A stretch of DNA of 64,000 bases from Arundinibacter roseus. GTDB lineage: Bacteria; Bacteroidota; Bacteroidia; Cytophagales; Spirosomataceae. Made by a program: the position numbers and the translations under genes. The notes beneath the pieces are model-generated. The model was not told the DNA's origin. It ran no database searches and saw nothing but the letters and a program-made list of their open reading frames with translations. The DNA lies in NCBI RefSeq assembly GCF_004348825.1, contig NZ_SMJU01000001.1, positions 248,001-312,000 of the forward strand, given 5' to 3'. This document shows positions 1 through 9,655 of the stretch, piece after piece; positions within the stretch are counted from its first letter, which is position 1, and each line of letters starts with the position of its first letter.

Positions 1-218
1 TCATCGGCAGTACTGATTTTGTTTTCGGCGGGTTCGTGCGCTCTGAATTCCGGGCTGAGCAGCGCCTTGACCGCCTCACTCTGCCCTTCTGACAAAATCC
101 GTAAAAAATCAAGCACGAGTCGCTCGCCCTGCTCAGGTGCGGGCTTGGCCGGAATTCGTTGTGCCACAGGAGACGAAATCAATCCCCAAAGATTCAAAGG
201 AAAGCTAAAATTTTTCAT
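1..218 (-). CDS. partial protein, possible SnoaL/NTF2-like fold
   Basis: The 5' part of a minus-strand gene runs off the left edge; 72 codons are visible from the ATG at 218. After a hydrophobic start ending in SSPVAQR comes a helix-rich stretch with GERLVLDFLRIL and LLSPEFRAHEP. This resembles the first helix and turn of SnoaL/NTF2-like proteins, in which LSPEF-type segments are common, but too little is present to be sure. It is divergent from the dipeptidase gene at 408. No catalytic residue can be judged. The short N-terminal stretch is not a convincing signal peptide. The gene itself is fairly certain because the frame stays open to the edge with typical codon use. Confidence 0.5.
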   Translation of the reverse strand, partial: MKNFSFPLNLWGLISSPVAQRIPAKPAPEQGERLVLDFLRILSEGQSEAVKALLSPEFRAHEPAENKISTAD

Positions 219-407
219 AACGTTGAGTAAATTAAACAGCACCTTGTTTGATTGTCTGACGTGATGATACAAAGGTCATCCAAAACATCGCCGCTGACTT
301 CCTGTATTTGGCCAATTTCTATCGGATTTGGGACACAGGCGTCGATTGGCTAAATTCGTGAGCCCAATCAACCGGGTTCAATTCATATTTTAAAGCATTT
401 CATTGCT

Positions 408-1769
408 ATGCAAACTTATCTGGAAAATCATAAAGAGCGTTTTTTAGGCGAACTCCTTGACCTCCTGCGCATTCCGTCGGTAAGTGCCGACTCCAAGTTT
501 AAAGAAGATACCCGCCGGGCCGCTGAATTTGTGCGCCAAAGCATTGAAGATGCCGGGGCCGATTGGGTAAAAATTTTTGAAACACCGGGACATCCGATTG
601 TCTATGGCGAAAAAATCATCAATCCCGCCGCGCCAACCGTCCTGATTTATGGCCACTACGATGTACAACCCGCTGATCCCTACGAACTTTGGGACTCGCC
701 GCCGTTTGAGCCCGTCATTCGTAATGAGCGCATTTATGCCCGGGGCGCCTGCGACGACAAAGGACAGTTTTATATGCACATCAAGGCGCTCGAACTGATG
801 CTTGCCACCAACACGCTGACCTGCAACGTAAAAATCATGATTGAAGGTGAAGAGGAAGTGGGCTCAGACCACCTCGGCGAATTTGTGAAACAGCATCGCG
901 ACATGCTCGCCTGCGACACAATCCTGATCTCAGATACGAGCATCATTGCCAACGACGTACCGTCTATTGAAGTTGGCCTGCGCGGACTCACTTACCTCGA
1001 AGTAGAAGTAACGGGCGCCAACCGTGACCTGCACTCGGGTGTGTACGGCGGGGCGGTGGCCAATCCGATCAATGTGTTGTGTGAAATGATTGCTTCTTTG
1101 AAAGACGAAAACGGGCATATTACCATTCCGGGTTTTTACGATCAGGTAGAGGAACTTTCGGCAGCAGAGCGCAAGGCCATGAACGAAGCGCCGTTTAGCC
1201 TTGAAGAATACAAAAAAGATCTTCATATCGAAGACGTAGCCGGTGAAGCCGGTTACACCACAGTTGAACGAACCTCAATTCGGCCAACGCTCGACGTAAA
1301 CGGGATTTGGGGCGGCTATACCGGCGAAGGTGCCAAAACCGTTTTGCCGTCCAAAGCCTACGCCAAAATTTCAATGCGCCTTGTACCCCACCAAACGGAT
1401 AAGGAAATTGAAGAGAAATTTACCAGGCATTTTTTGTCCATTGCGCCTCCTTCGGTTTCGGTACGCGTGAAGCCGCATCACGGCGGGTTGCCGTATGTAA
1501 ACCCTACGGATTCTATTGAGTATGAAGCAGCGTCCATGGCAATGGAAGAATCGTTTGGTAAAAAACCTATTCCGACGCGGGGCGGTGGCAGCATCCCGAT
1601 TGTTGCACTTTTTGAACAGGAACTAGGTGTTAAAAGCATCCTGATGGGCTTTGGGCTCGACATCGACGCATTACACTCACCCAACGAAAGCTACGGGTTA
1701 TTCAATTATTACAAAGGCATCGAAACCATTCCGCTGTTTTTTAAACACTATGCGGCTTTGAAAAAGTAA
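408..1769 (+). CDS. M20 family dipeptidase
   Basis: Cytosolic zinc metallopeptidase of the M20/CNDP type, expected to split dipeptides or short peptides. Visible metal-site motifs are GHYDVQPAD (H83, D85), ARGACDDKGQ (D116/D117) and EGEEEVGS (catalytic and ligand glutamates near 148-150); a late H in DALHSPNE supplies the last ligand. The 453-residue length suits family members that carry a long lid/dimerisation insert (about residues 205-370). There is no signal peptide. The ATG at 408 precedes the conserved helix that opens the family. A strong hairpin terminator follows at 1795-1840, so it is probably a single-gene transcript. Substrate cannot be read from sequence. Confidence 0.93.
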   Translation: MQTYLENHKERFLGELLDLLRIPSVSADSKFKEDTRRAAEFVRQSIEDAGADWVKIFETPGHPIVYGEKIINPAAPTVLIYGHYDVQPADPYELWDSPPFEPVIRNERIYARGACDDKGQFYMHIKALELMLATNTLTCNVKIMIEGEEEVGSDHLGEFVKQHRDMLACDTILISDTSIIANDVPSIEVGLRGLTYLEVEVTGANRDLHSGVYGGAVANPINVLCEMIASLKDENGHITIPGFYDQVEELSAAERKAMNEAPFSLEEYKKDLHIEDVAGEAGYTTVERTSIRPTLDVNGIWGGYTGEGAKTVLPSKAYAKISMRLVPHQTDKEIEEKFTRHFLSIAPPSVSVRVKPHHGGLPYVNPTDSIEYEAASMAMEESFGKKPIPTRGGGSIPIVALFEQELGVKSILMGFGLDIDALHSPNESYGLFNYYKGIETIPLFFKHYAALKK

Positions 1770-1794
1770 CCTATTTCGGTTTTAGGCTTATCCA

Positions 1795-1840
1795 CCCGAA
1801 GAGTAGCACCTGTTTTGATACAGCCACTCTTCGGGTTTTT
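1795..1840 (+). terminator. rho-independent terminator after the M20 gene
   Basis: Perfect 10-bp stem, CCCGAAGAGT at 1795-1804 with ACTCTTCGGG at 1826-1835, followed by five Ts. Confidence 0.85.
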
Positions 1841-1879
1841 GTTGTTTTGAGTAATCACTCTTTAAGTAAAACTTACTTG

Positions 1880-1887
1880 TATCTTTG
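1880..1887 (+). promoter_or_regulatory. candidate -7 promoter element for the M36 gene
   Basis: TATCTTTG matches the Bacteroidota -7 consensus TAnnTTTG. It lies 135 bp before the start codon at 2022. No clear -33 TTTG is present at the usual distance, so this is a candidate only. Confidence 0.4.
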
Positions 1888-2021
1888 GGTTAATAATTGA
1901 TTATAATAAATAGTTATCCAAAAATTAAATATCTGACTAATAGATTAGTGTAAATTGTTGAGAAAATCCATTACTTTTTCATGACATTAAAGTCAACCTC
2001 CCTATATACTCTGTTTTATTC

Positions 2022-5000
2022 ATGATAAAGACGCTTGTACTCATCCTTTCTTTGAGTATCATTTTCATTGCCGGTCAGGCTCAGGATTATAAAAAAGAAG
2101 CGCTTGCGCTTTTACGTAAAAATCAGGCGGATACTCAACTACGCTCATTAAAGAATATTCAGATTACGGATGCATTTCCCAATCAAACTTCGGGTACATT
2201 TATTGTGTATGTACAGCAGGTAAAGGAAGACATTCCGGTAGCGAATGCCATTCGTACGCTGGTTTTTAAGGATCAAAAACTTATTTCCCAATCCGGAGAT
2301 TTTGTACAGCGTTTTGCTTCAAAAGGCGTAAAGAAAGCACACCAAATACCAGCAGAGTCGGCAGTTAATCAGGCAATTAAACACCTTGGCCTATCCAAAG
2401 CCCTGAGAGCAAGTCCCGTTGGTTCAGATACTTTGGCGAATGGTCAGCAAATAACCTTTGCCGCAAATGCTATCTCGCAAAAACCCATTCCTGCTCAGCT
2501 TCTTTGGGTCAAAGACTCTTCGGGCGTGGCGGTGCTATCCTGGGAAGTAGGAATAAGCCCGCTGTCGAGCGACGATCATTGGCTCGTTCGGGTGGAGGTA
2601 AGCTCGGGAAGGATTGTCAACAAAGTAAACCTGACGGTTTACTGTCAGTGGGTCACGCCGCATAGTCACCTACCGGATGTTGGGCATCAGGCCGATGGCA
2701 GTCACTCGTTTCATTCACCCAACCCTGTCGTTTTACAGCCGTCAGCAGCTGTTGATTCAGTAATTTACCGTGTAATCCCTTTTCCAAATGAAAGCCCTTC
2801 GCATCTAAACGGTGCTTTTGCAGAGGTTGTAAATCCCTGGCAATTGGCTGGCGCAGGCCACCCGGCGGTAACGCTAAACTGGCACAATGACGGCACCACC
2901 GAATATTCCTATACCCGTGGAAATAACGTATATGCCTATGAAGACCGCGATGCGAACAATTTGCCCGGCCTCGCTGCCACTTCGAGTACTTCGTTACCAA
3001 ACCTTACGTTCACGAGTGTATTTGACGAAAACACTGCCCCTACTGCTGCAACTAATCAGCAGGCCGCTATAACCAATCTTTTTTATTGGAACAACATCAT
3101 TCACGATGTCATGTATCGCTATGGATTTGATGAACTGCGGGGGAATTTTCAGAACAATAACCTGGGGCGAGGCGGAGCTGGCGGAGACTACGTATTGGCC
3201 GATGCACAGGACGGAAGCGGAGCCAACAACGCCAATTTTTCGACTCCACCCGATGGCAGCCGCCCCCGCATGCAAATGTATCTTTTTGATCCACCTTCCG
3301 GCTCTTCAATCCAACGTGACGGCGATTTTGATAATGGCATCATTGTTCATGAATACGGACATGGCATTTCTACCCGCCTGACGGGCGGTCCCTCGCAGGT
3401 TACGTGCCTGAGCAACGCTGAGCAAATGGGCGAAGGATGGAGCGACTACTACGCGCTGATGTTTACGACCAATTGGGCCAATGCGCTCCTAAGTCAGGGC
3501 GCCGACCTGCGTCCTATCGGAACCTACGCCCTGGCACAACCTGCCACCGGAAGCGGCATCCGAACGTATCCCTACACAACCAACATGAACGTAAACCCAA
3601 TGACCTATGCCTATGTAGCCAATTCGAGCAGTGTTCATTACATTGGATCTGTTTGGTGTACTATGATTTGGGATATGACCTGGGAAATCATTCAGCAAAC
3701 CGGACAAATCAGTCCTAACCTCTATGAAGCAGAGTCGCCGGGCGGAAATACGATTGCGATGCGGCTCGTAACCGAGGCACTTAAAATTCAGCCCTGCTCA
3801 CCCGGATTCGTAGATGCGCGCAATGCAATTTTACTGGCCGATACACTTCTTTTCAACGGTGCGTATAGTTGTGCCATTTGGCGGGCTTTTGCCCGGCGCG
3901 GACTGGGCGCAGGGGCATCACAGGGAAATAGTGATAGTTATACCGATCAGGTTGCCGCTTTCGATACGCCTTTTGCTCAAATCACTAAAACGGCAAACGT
4001 AAGCTCCGCACGGGAAAATGGAGAATTTTCATACACATTAACAGTTACATGTAGCTGCGAAGCTTTTTCAAACTATGTCATACGCGATACGATTCCATCG
4101 ACGCTTACGTACCTCAGCGGTGGAGTGTATGACTCTCTCACGCGGGAAGTTACCTTTGGTCCTGTCAGTCTAAATCCCGGGCAACAGGCATTTTATTTTC
4201 TGGAAGTGAAGAACAATATGCCTTATGATAAAGTCATTCATTTGACTTCTGATGGCAGCACGTTGGCTCCTTTTACTACTTCTACCCTTTCTGGCATCAA
4301 TGCGTGGGGCGTTTCAACCAATCGTTTCAGAAGTACCGGCAGCAGTTTGCGCGTTCTCAATACAGGTTTGGTGTCTACCGTTGCCCTGACATCACCCGCC
4401 TACACGCTCGGCACCGGTATTTCGATGCTTTCCTTTTGGCATTTCATTGACCTGGAAGACGGATATGATGGTGGCGTCGTGGAGATTTCTACGGATAACG
4501 GTAACAACTGGATGGATCTGCAACCATACATCATTCAAAATGGCTATAACTACATGCTCAGTTCTGACTATGCGAATTATCTGGGCGGAAGGCCGGCGTT
4601 TTCGGGTTACGTGCCTTTTTTTGTAAATACTCTGATTGACCTAAGTTCATTTATCAATCAAACCATTCGCATTCGATTTCTCTTTGGGGAAGATGAATCC
4701 TTTGGCTATGAAGGCTGGTATCTGGATGACATTGAGTTAAAATCAGAAACTTCCCTAATCAATAATGCTTACCTGATGAATGGGGCAGCGGTGGCCGGAA
4801 TTGGGCGAAATATTTTACCGATTCTTCCCCCGCAGAACATCCTGAGCGTCTCGTCCGGCACCTGGACTGACCCCACAATCTGGTCGTGCGGGTGTGTCCC
4901 TCAATTCACGGATAGCGTTACTATCAATCCGGGACATACAATTCAGATTAATCGAATCAACGCCCGGGTAAAAGAAATTATGTACAATGAAGGAACAGTT

Positions 5001-5036
5001 GAGATGATAAATAGTGGCAGCCTTCAACTGAACTAA
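2022..5036 (+). CDS. secreted M36 (fungalysin-type) metallopeptidase
   Basis: Extracellular zinc endopeptidase of 1004 residues. A signal peptide (about 1-20, ending AGQAQ) is followed by an FTP-like propeptide, then the M36 catalytic domain with HEYGH (H443, E444, H447) and the third ligand E471 in GEGWSDYY. After about residue 650 comes a DUF11/PKD-like beta-sandwich (ITKTANVSSARENGEFSYTL), then a jelly-roll with LSFWHFIDLEDGYDGG resembling the Immune inhibitor A/MAM type, and a final segment beginning GTWTDPTIWSCGCVP. That last segment is usual in secreted Bacteroidota proteins, where it is often followed by a type IX sorting domain; none is seen here. The stop is convergent with the next gene 17 bp away. 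Confidence 0.93.
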   Translation: MIKTLVLILSLSIIFIAGQAQDYKKEALALLRKNQADTQLRSLKNIQITDAFPNQTSGTFIVYVQQVKEDIPVANAIRTLVFKDQKLISQSGDFVQRFASKGVKKAHQIPAESAVNQAIKHLGLSKALRASPVGSDTLANGQQITFAANAISQKPIPAQLLWVKDSSGVAVLSWEVGISPLSSDDHWLVRVEVSSGRIVNKVNLTVYCQWVTPHSHLPDVGHQADGSHSFHSPNPVVLQPSAAVDSVIYRVIPFPNESPSHLNGAFAEVVNPWQLAGAGHPAVTLNWHNDGTTEYSYTRGNNVYAYEDRDANNLPGLAATSSTSLPNLTFTSVFDENTAPTAATNQQAAITNLFYWNNIIHDVMYRYGFDELRGNFQNNNLGRGGAGGDYVLADAQDGSGANNANFSTPPDGSRPRMQMYLFDPPSGSSIQRDGDFDNGIIVHEYGHGISTRLTGGPSQVTCLSNAEQMGEGWSDYYALMFTTNWANALLSQGADLRPIGTYALAQPATGSGIRTYPYTTNMNVNPMTYAYVANSSSVHYIGSVWCTMIWDMTWEIIQQTGQISPNLYEAESPGGNTIAMRLVTEALKIQPCSPGFVDARNAILLADTLLFNGAYSCAIWRAFARRGLGAGASQGNSDSYTDQVAAFDTPFAQITKTANVSSARENGEFSYTLTVTCSCEAFSNYVIRDTIPSTLTYLSGGVYDSLTREVTFGPVSLNPGQQAFYFLEVKNNMPYDKVIHLTSDGSTLAPFTTSTLSGINAWGVSTNRFRSTGSSLRVLNTGLVSTVALTSPAYTLGTGISMLSFWHFIDLEDGYDGGVVEISTDNGNNWMDLQPYIIQNGYNYMLSSDYANYLGGRPAFSGYVPFFVNTLIDLSSFINQTIRIRFLFGEDESFGYEGWYLDDIELKSETSLINNAYLMNGAAVAGIGRNILPILPPQNILSVSSGTWTDPTIWSCGCVPQFTDSVTINPGHTIQINRINARVKEIMYNEGTVEMINSGSLQLN

Positions 5037-5053
5037 GACGTGCAAATGCGGTC

Positions 5054-5683
5054 CTAAAAATACTTTCGCCGCCCCATCGGAATGGTATTACTCAGGGTTA
5101 TGGATGTAATATCAGGATTGAACGGAGTAGTTACGATGTGTTCAACCTGAATTTTCAAATCACCAATTACAACCCCGGCTCTTGGGACTATTGTTAAAAA
5201 AATATCCTGATCTTTTCGACGTAAAAAGTACGCTTCGTCAGTTTGCAGATGCCGTGCTTCAAGTTTCCCGATATAAGTACCTCCGCCACCAAGTCCTATA
5301 AAAAATCGGGTATTTCGTTTGCCGGGTGCACCAAAATAATAATCACCGAAAAGCAGTCCATAGGGTGTAAATTTCCCTTGTAACTCGCTATTGGATTCCA
5401 GATCTGTAAATTTAGGTCTAAAAACCCCGCCAAGCCGCAGGCCGAGGTTGATTCGGGGCGATACGATTACTTGTGGAGCGAGAAAAACCTGCCAACCTAA
5501 TCGTGTATTTTCAAGAAATAATGGTTTAACGGTGTAGGCGGCACCCGCTTTGGAAGCTCCTGCACCAACGCCAATTTCCATGTAAGCCCGGCGTTCGTCC
5601 TGATAGGGCCGCTCAAACGACTGAGCCGTGGCCGTTTCGGCAATGAAAAAAATAAGCAAGAGGTACCATTTCATGAGTTTCAT
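5054..5683 (-). CDS. outer-membrane beta-barrel protein
   Basis: Unrecognised family. I start it at the ATG at 5683 (MKLMKWYLLL), because a longer reading would overlap the end of the upstream gene and would put its signal peptide (LLLIFFIAETATAQ) in mid-protein. The 209-residue product then has alternating polar/hydrophobic strands rich in G and aromatic residues (GVGAGASKAG, LGLRLGGVF, YGLLFGDYYFG, FFIGLGGGGTYIG) typical of small barrels. The ATG nine bases further in (5674) is an equal alternative. It lies about 100 bp downstream of the PQQ-dehydrogenase gene on the same strand, so co-transcription is possible. No enzyme motif is visible. Confidence 0.75.
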   Translation of the reverse strand: MKLMKWYLLLIFFIAETATAQSFERPYQDERRAYMEIGVGAGASKAGAAYTVKPLFLENTRLGWQVFLAPQVIVSPRINLGLRLGGVFRPKFTDLESNSELQGKFTPYGLLFGDYYFGAPGKRNTRFFIGLGGGGTYIGKLEARHLQTDEAYFLRRKDQDIFLTIVPRAGVVIGDLKIQVEHIVTTPFNPDITSITLSNTIPMGRRKYF

Positions 5684-5786
5684 AATCCTGAGCGAGTAAA
5701 TTTGTGTTTTCAATAGCCAAACCTTTTGCGCAGGAACACTTCTTCTCTCTCGCTCAAAAATTACCGCACACCACTCAGAAATCTTC

Positions 5787-8456
5787 CTACTGTTCAAACG
5801 TTATCCAATCCAGCGTTACTACCGGATCGGCTGCATCTTCTTCTTTCCTGACACCCACAAAATACAGCTTTTTCAGCCCGGGTGTTGCCTGAATAGGTGA
5901 AGATATTTCGGCAAATGTTTCCTTACTTCCAGTTGCTGCCAGCTCCACAGAACCTATCACCGTACCCTGAGCCGATCCTTCTCTGACTTCCATCGTCAGA
6001 TTTTTTCCAGGCAACGCATAGCGGTAGGTTAGATTTTTAATGTTTTTCAAATCAATAGACTGAAAAACAATAATCGAGCCATTTTTAAGACCTGTGAGTC
6101 CATTGCGTTGTTTGGTTGCTTCAATTACCTGATCGGCCTGCTCCGCTTCTACTTTGGCCGAACGCAGCCACAGGGAAGTTTTGCCCGTCAAAGGACGAAT
6201 CGCGCCCCCCGCATCGGTGTAGGAAGCCGTCAGCTGATAGACGCCTGCCTTTTTTTCTTCCAAATGCTCTTTCAGGATTTTTGTGCCTTGCGCCGGTAGC
6301 GAATTTTGGGTTTCGCCCAGGGCCAGCACGTACTTTACAATTTGCGTAGCTTCTTCTTTGGAAAGCTGCGGGTGGGCGTTCATTGCTATTTCGCCCCACA
6401 CACCACCACCACCCGTAATGACCTTGTTGGCCAGGCGCGCCAAAGCTCCTTTGTCGGCCCGGTATTTTGTAGAAACATCGGCAAAAGCCGGGCCAACCGA
6501 AGGTTTATTTAATTGATGGCAAGCTTTACAATCGCTTTTTTCCAGCAGACTTTTACCCAAATCTACATTTTCGTCAGTATCCTGATGCCCAATAAGAGCG
6601 GCCTGATTGGCAAGCTGCGGAATGAAGTTAAACTGTACCTTAATACGCTTTGGGTCAATGACTTTATCTTCCTTATCTTTTACTTTGACTGCATAGTTAA
6701 ACGCTTGATTATCGAAATAGAATGTTCGATTACCAGCCGTTTCAATACTAACCTGCGGGAGGGTGTTTCCGACGCCAATCATCAGCGTATCGTTGTGGCT
6801 CAGGCCTACCCGATCTGTTACCGTGAGCACCACCGGAAAAATGCCGTTTTTCTTAAAGGTAAAAGCTGTTTTGGAATCAGTAGATGAAACCGTTTTTCCA
6901 TCAAATTTCCAGGCATACGTCAGTTCATCCTGATCCAGATCATAGCTTTTGGCTCCTTCAAACCGAACCGTCAGCGGCGCAGTTCCCAGCGTATCACTTG
7001 CCGAAATAACGGCCACCGGTGCGCGGTTTCCGGCATTGTAGTCAATCCTGACCAGCCGGGCATCATCGTTATCAATGCCATAGACCGAGCCATATTCGAG
7101 GGCATACAGCGAGCCATCAGGCCCAAAGGTCATGTCGATAGGCCGACGAAAGTCTCCCGTTTGCGGCATAAATTGATCCATACCCTGATAATCGTGGTTT
7201 TTGTCCAGCCGTACGGCAAATACCCAATTGCGCATCCACTCGGTAATGAATAGCGCTTTGTCGAAATAGGCAGGAAATTTTGTAGCCGATTTCAGCGCCG
7301 GATCAAAGTGATACACCGGGCCAATGATGGCACTGCGCCCGCCTTTGCCCAGTTCAGGAAACTCCGGCGATTCGTCGTAGGGATACCAGATCAGTGCTTT
7401 TTGAGCCGGGGGTAAGTTCTTGATTCCGGTATTATTTGGCGAATCGTTTACGGGATTTTCAGGGTCAAACGCAGGACCGATTTTTTCGGTTGCAAAATCA
7501 AAATCGCGGTAGGCTATGTTGTTTCCAATGAAGTAGGGCCAGCCAAAATTTCCCGCTTTTTTTGCCTGATTAAACTCATCGTACCCGCGGGGACCACGAT
7601 CGCCGTCTTTGCCGCCATCCGGCCCGATTTCACCCCAATACAAAAACGATGTCAAAGGATCGACCGTAATTCGGTACGGATTGCGGCAACCCATAATATA
7701 GATTTCGGGACGCGTACCGGGCGTATTTTTCGGAAAAAGATTGCCGTCCGGAATCGTGATGCTCCCGTCCGGTTCGGGATGAATCCGCAGGATTTTCCCC
7801 CGCAAATCATTTGGATTAGCGGCTGAGCGCTGATCGTCAAAAAGCGTTCGGTCGGGGCGCTCGTCTATGGGTGTGAAGCCATTGGAAGCGAACGGGCTCG
7901 TATTATCTCCCGTAGAAATGTACAAATTTCCGTCGGGACCAAATGCCAGCGAGCCGCCCGTATGTCGGCTTATTTCGTAGTCAATCGGTATTTCAATCAG
8001 GATTTTTTCAGACTCAACATCCAGCGTATAATCGTCCCGCATAGTAAAGCGCGACACGTGCTGTTTGGGTGTTTCGGAAATAGGTGTGTTATAAAAATAG
8101 ACGAAATGATTTTTCTCAAAATCAGGATCAAGCGCCAGGCCAATAAGTCCATTGCCGTATTTGGTTTCCCAAAAAACCGGAAACTCACGAATCAACCGCG
8201 TCTTTTTTTCGGCGGGGTCATACATATAGAAATTCCCTTTTCGCTCCGTAAAAAACACCTTGCCATCCGGTGCGATAGCCAGCTCCATCGGCTCGTTGAG
8301 ATCGTTGGAAAGGACGGTTTTGGTAAAACGGTTTTCTTCGGGAATCGAATCTGCCGGGACTTGCACAGCCTGCACAGGCCGGGAAATCACTAAACCAAAA
8401 CATAAAAATAATCCTACAAGAAGGCGGGTACGCAAGATGGTATTCTGACTACACAT
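5787..8456 (-). CDS. PQQ-dependent sugar dehydrogenase-like protein with PKD, cytochrome c and CBM-like domains
   Basis: Periplasmic or surface oxidoreductase of 889 residues. A signal peptide (about 1-30) leads into a six-bladed GDH/Yvtn-type propeller (about 35-470) with NELMEL-like opening blade, LALDPDF, GGSLAFGPDGNLYIS, GKILRIHPEPDG and RPIDMTFGPDGSLY. A PKD domain follows (GTAPLTVRFEGAKSYD, about 495-570). Then comes a class I cytochrome c with CKACH (C643, C646, H647) and a methionine in AMNAHP as likely axial ligand, and a C-terminal jelly-roll resembling CBM6 (about 760-889). The haem domain would take electrons from the propeller site. True substrate and PQQ binding are inferred from the family, not visible. 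Confidence 0.88.
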   Translation of the reverse strand: MCSQNTILRTRLLVGLFLCFGLVISRPVQAVQVPADSIPEENRFTKTVLSNDLNEPMELAIAPDGKVFFTERKGNFYMYDPAEKKTRLIREFPVFWETKYGNGLIGLALDPDFEKNHFVYFYNTPISETPKQHVSRFTMRDDYTLDVESEKILIEIPIDYEISRHTGGSLAFGPDGNLYISTGDNTSPFASNGFTPIDERPDRTLFDDQRSAANPNDLRGKILRIHPEPDGSITIPDGNLFPKNTPGTRPEIYIMGCRNPYRITVDPLTSFLYWGEIGPDGGKDGDRGPRGYDEFNQAKKAGNFGWPYFIGNNIAYRDFDFATEKIGPAFDPENPVNDSPNNTGIKNLPPAQKALIWYPYDESPEFPELGKGGRSAIIGPVYHFDPALKSATKFPAYFDKALFITEWMRNWVFAVRLDKNHDYQGMDQFMPQTGDFRRPIDMTFGPDGSLYALEYGSVYGIDNDDARLVRIDYNAGNRAPVAVISASDTLGTAPLTVRFEGAKSYDLDQDELTYAWKFDGKTVSSTDSKTAFTFKKNGIFPVVLTVTDRVGLSHNDTLMIGVGNTLPQVSIETAGNRTFYFDNQAFNYAVKVKDKEDKVIDPKRIKVQFNFIPQLANQAALIGHQDTDENVDLGKSLLEKSDCKACHQLNKPSVGPAFADVSTKYRADKGALARLANKVITGGGGVWGEIAMNAHPQLSKEEATQIVKYVLALGETQNSLPAQGTKILKEHLEEKKAGVYQLTASYTDAGGAIRPLTGKTSLWLRSAKVEAEQADQVIEATKQRNGLTGLKNGSIIVFQSIDLKNIKNLTYRYALPGKNLTMEVREGSAQGTVIGSVELAATGSKETFAEISSPIQATPGLKKLYFVGVRKEEDAADPVVTLDWITFEQ

Positions 8457-8650
8457 GAACGGAACAGACAGGTTAGGAACGGATGGATCTGATAAAACGA
8501 AACGCTCTTTTTAAACGAAAAAAGCCAATTTTTCTGGTAACTATATTTAAACTAAGACGAGTAATCCACTGAATTACCGTAAAGCGGTACCGCTATTTTT
8601 TTGGCAATTATTTCTACAAAAAAACGTAACCCGTTGTTTCCAGATTCTGT

Positions 8651-9613
8651 TCAGGGTTTTAGCCACAAACTATCCGTAAAATAGCGATTGGAATCCAGAA
8701 AATGCTGTTCTGACACAAACCCGCTTTCCCGCGCCAAAAGCTCTATTTCGTCCAGCGTATATTTTTTGGAAAGTTCGGTCCTGATTAATTCATTCTCCTG
8801 AAAATCAAAGGCTTGATCCAGTTCTTTGATGTACACTGTTTGCGCAGTTTTGCTCACAAGCATGCTACGGACTTCTCCTGTATACGGGTTGTAATAGCTG
8901 TAAAAATCGAAGGTTTCGGGCCGAAACTCAGCGCCCAGCTCCCGATTCATGCGATGCAGCAAGTTTAGATTAAACGCCCGGGTAACGCCCTGCGAATCGT
9001 CGTACGCTTTTTTTATAAGATCCGGATTTTTACGTAAATCAAAACCCGTCAGCAACCGATCGCCCGAATTCATGCGCTCCCAAAGCATGTGCAGCAAGTC
9101 CAGAGTTTCGCCTTTCTCGTAGTTTCCGATATTTCCTCCCAAAAAAAGAAATAAATTAGGAATGTGCTCAATATCAGGCTTTTCCAGCACTTCAAAATAG
9201 TCGCCTACCAACGGATTAACTTTCAGATTGGGTAAAGCTGATGCAAGCCCGGCGCGCAGATGTACCATCGCTTCTTCCGAAATATCAATTGGAATGTAGG
9301 TGAAATCTGCCTGCTGCTGCACCAGAAAACGAAGCAACTCCTTGGTTTTCAGTCCATCTCCGGCACCTAATTCGATAATATTAAATGAACCTCTAAACCG
9401 CAAGGCAGCGGCAATTTCTGTCGGCTGTTGCGTTAAGATCTCCATTTCGGCGCGCGTAGGATAGTACTCAGGCAGCTCCATTATTTTCTGAAAAAGCCGA
9501 CTTCCCTCATCGTCATAAAAATATTTGGAGGAAATATATTTCTGCTTTGCCGACAGCCCTTTGGCTACTTCTTCGGCAAATGGGTTTCTGATTTCGGTGG
9601 ATGTTGATTGCAA
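8651..9613 (-). CDS. egtD: L-histidine N-alpha-methyltransferase (EgtD)
   Basis: Cytosolic SAM-dependent enzyme that trimethylates histidine to hercynine, the first ergothioneine step. The 320-residue length equals known EgtD. Family hallmarks are SKYFYDDEGSRLFQKI, PEYYPTRAE, the SAM loop ELGAGDGLKT and FLGGNIGNYEKGE. The gene lies 42 bp downstream of egtB on the same strand, so both are probably one transcript. The ATG at 9613 gives the normal N-terminus. No terminator was recognised behind it; a 12-bp palindrome at 8583-8594 lacks a U-tract on this strand. Confidence 0.93.
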   Translation of the reverse strand: MQSTSTEIRNPFAEEVAKGLSAKQKYISSKYFYDDEGSRLFQKIMELPEYYPTRAEMEILTQQPTEIAAALRFRGSFNIIELGAGDGLKTKELLRFLVQQQADFTYIPIDISEEAMVHLRAGLASALPNLKVNPLVGDYFEVLEKPDIEHIPNLFLFLGGNIGNYEKGETLDLLHMLWERMNSGDRLLTGFDLRKNPDLIKKAYDDSQGVTRAFNLNLLHRMNRELGAEFRPETFDFYSYYNPYTGEVRSMLVSKTAQTVYIKELDQAFDFQENELIRTELSKKYTLDEIELLARESGFVSEQHFLDSNRYFTDSLWLKP

Positions 9614-9655
9614 CGTTGAGAAATTTTTAGAAGTAAAAAAAATGAATTCCAGGCG

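Noticed and set aside
8583-8594. AGCGGTACCGCT palindrome as terminator of egtD
   Set aside because: No loop and no U-tract on the minus strand; the T run lies on the plus strand, where no gene ends.
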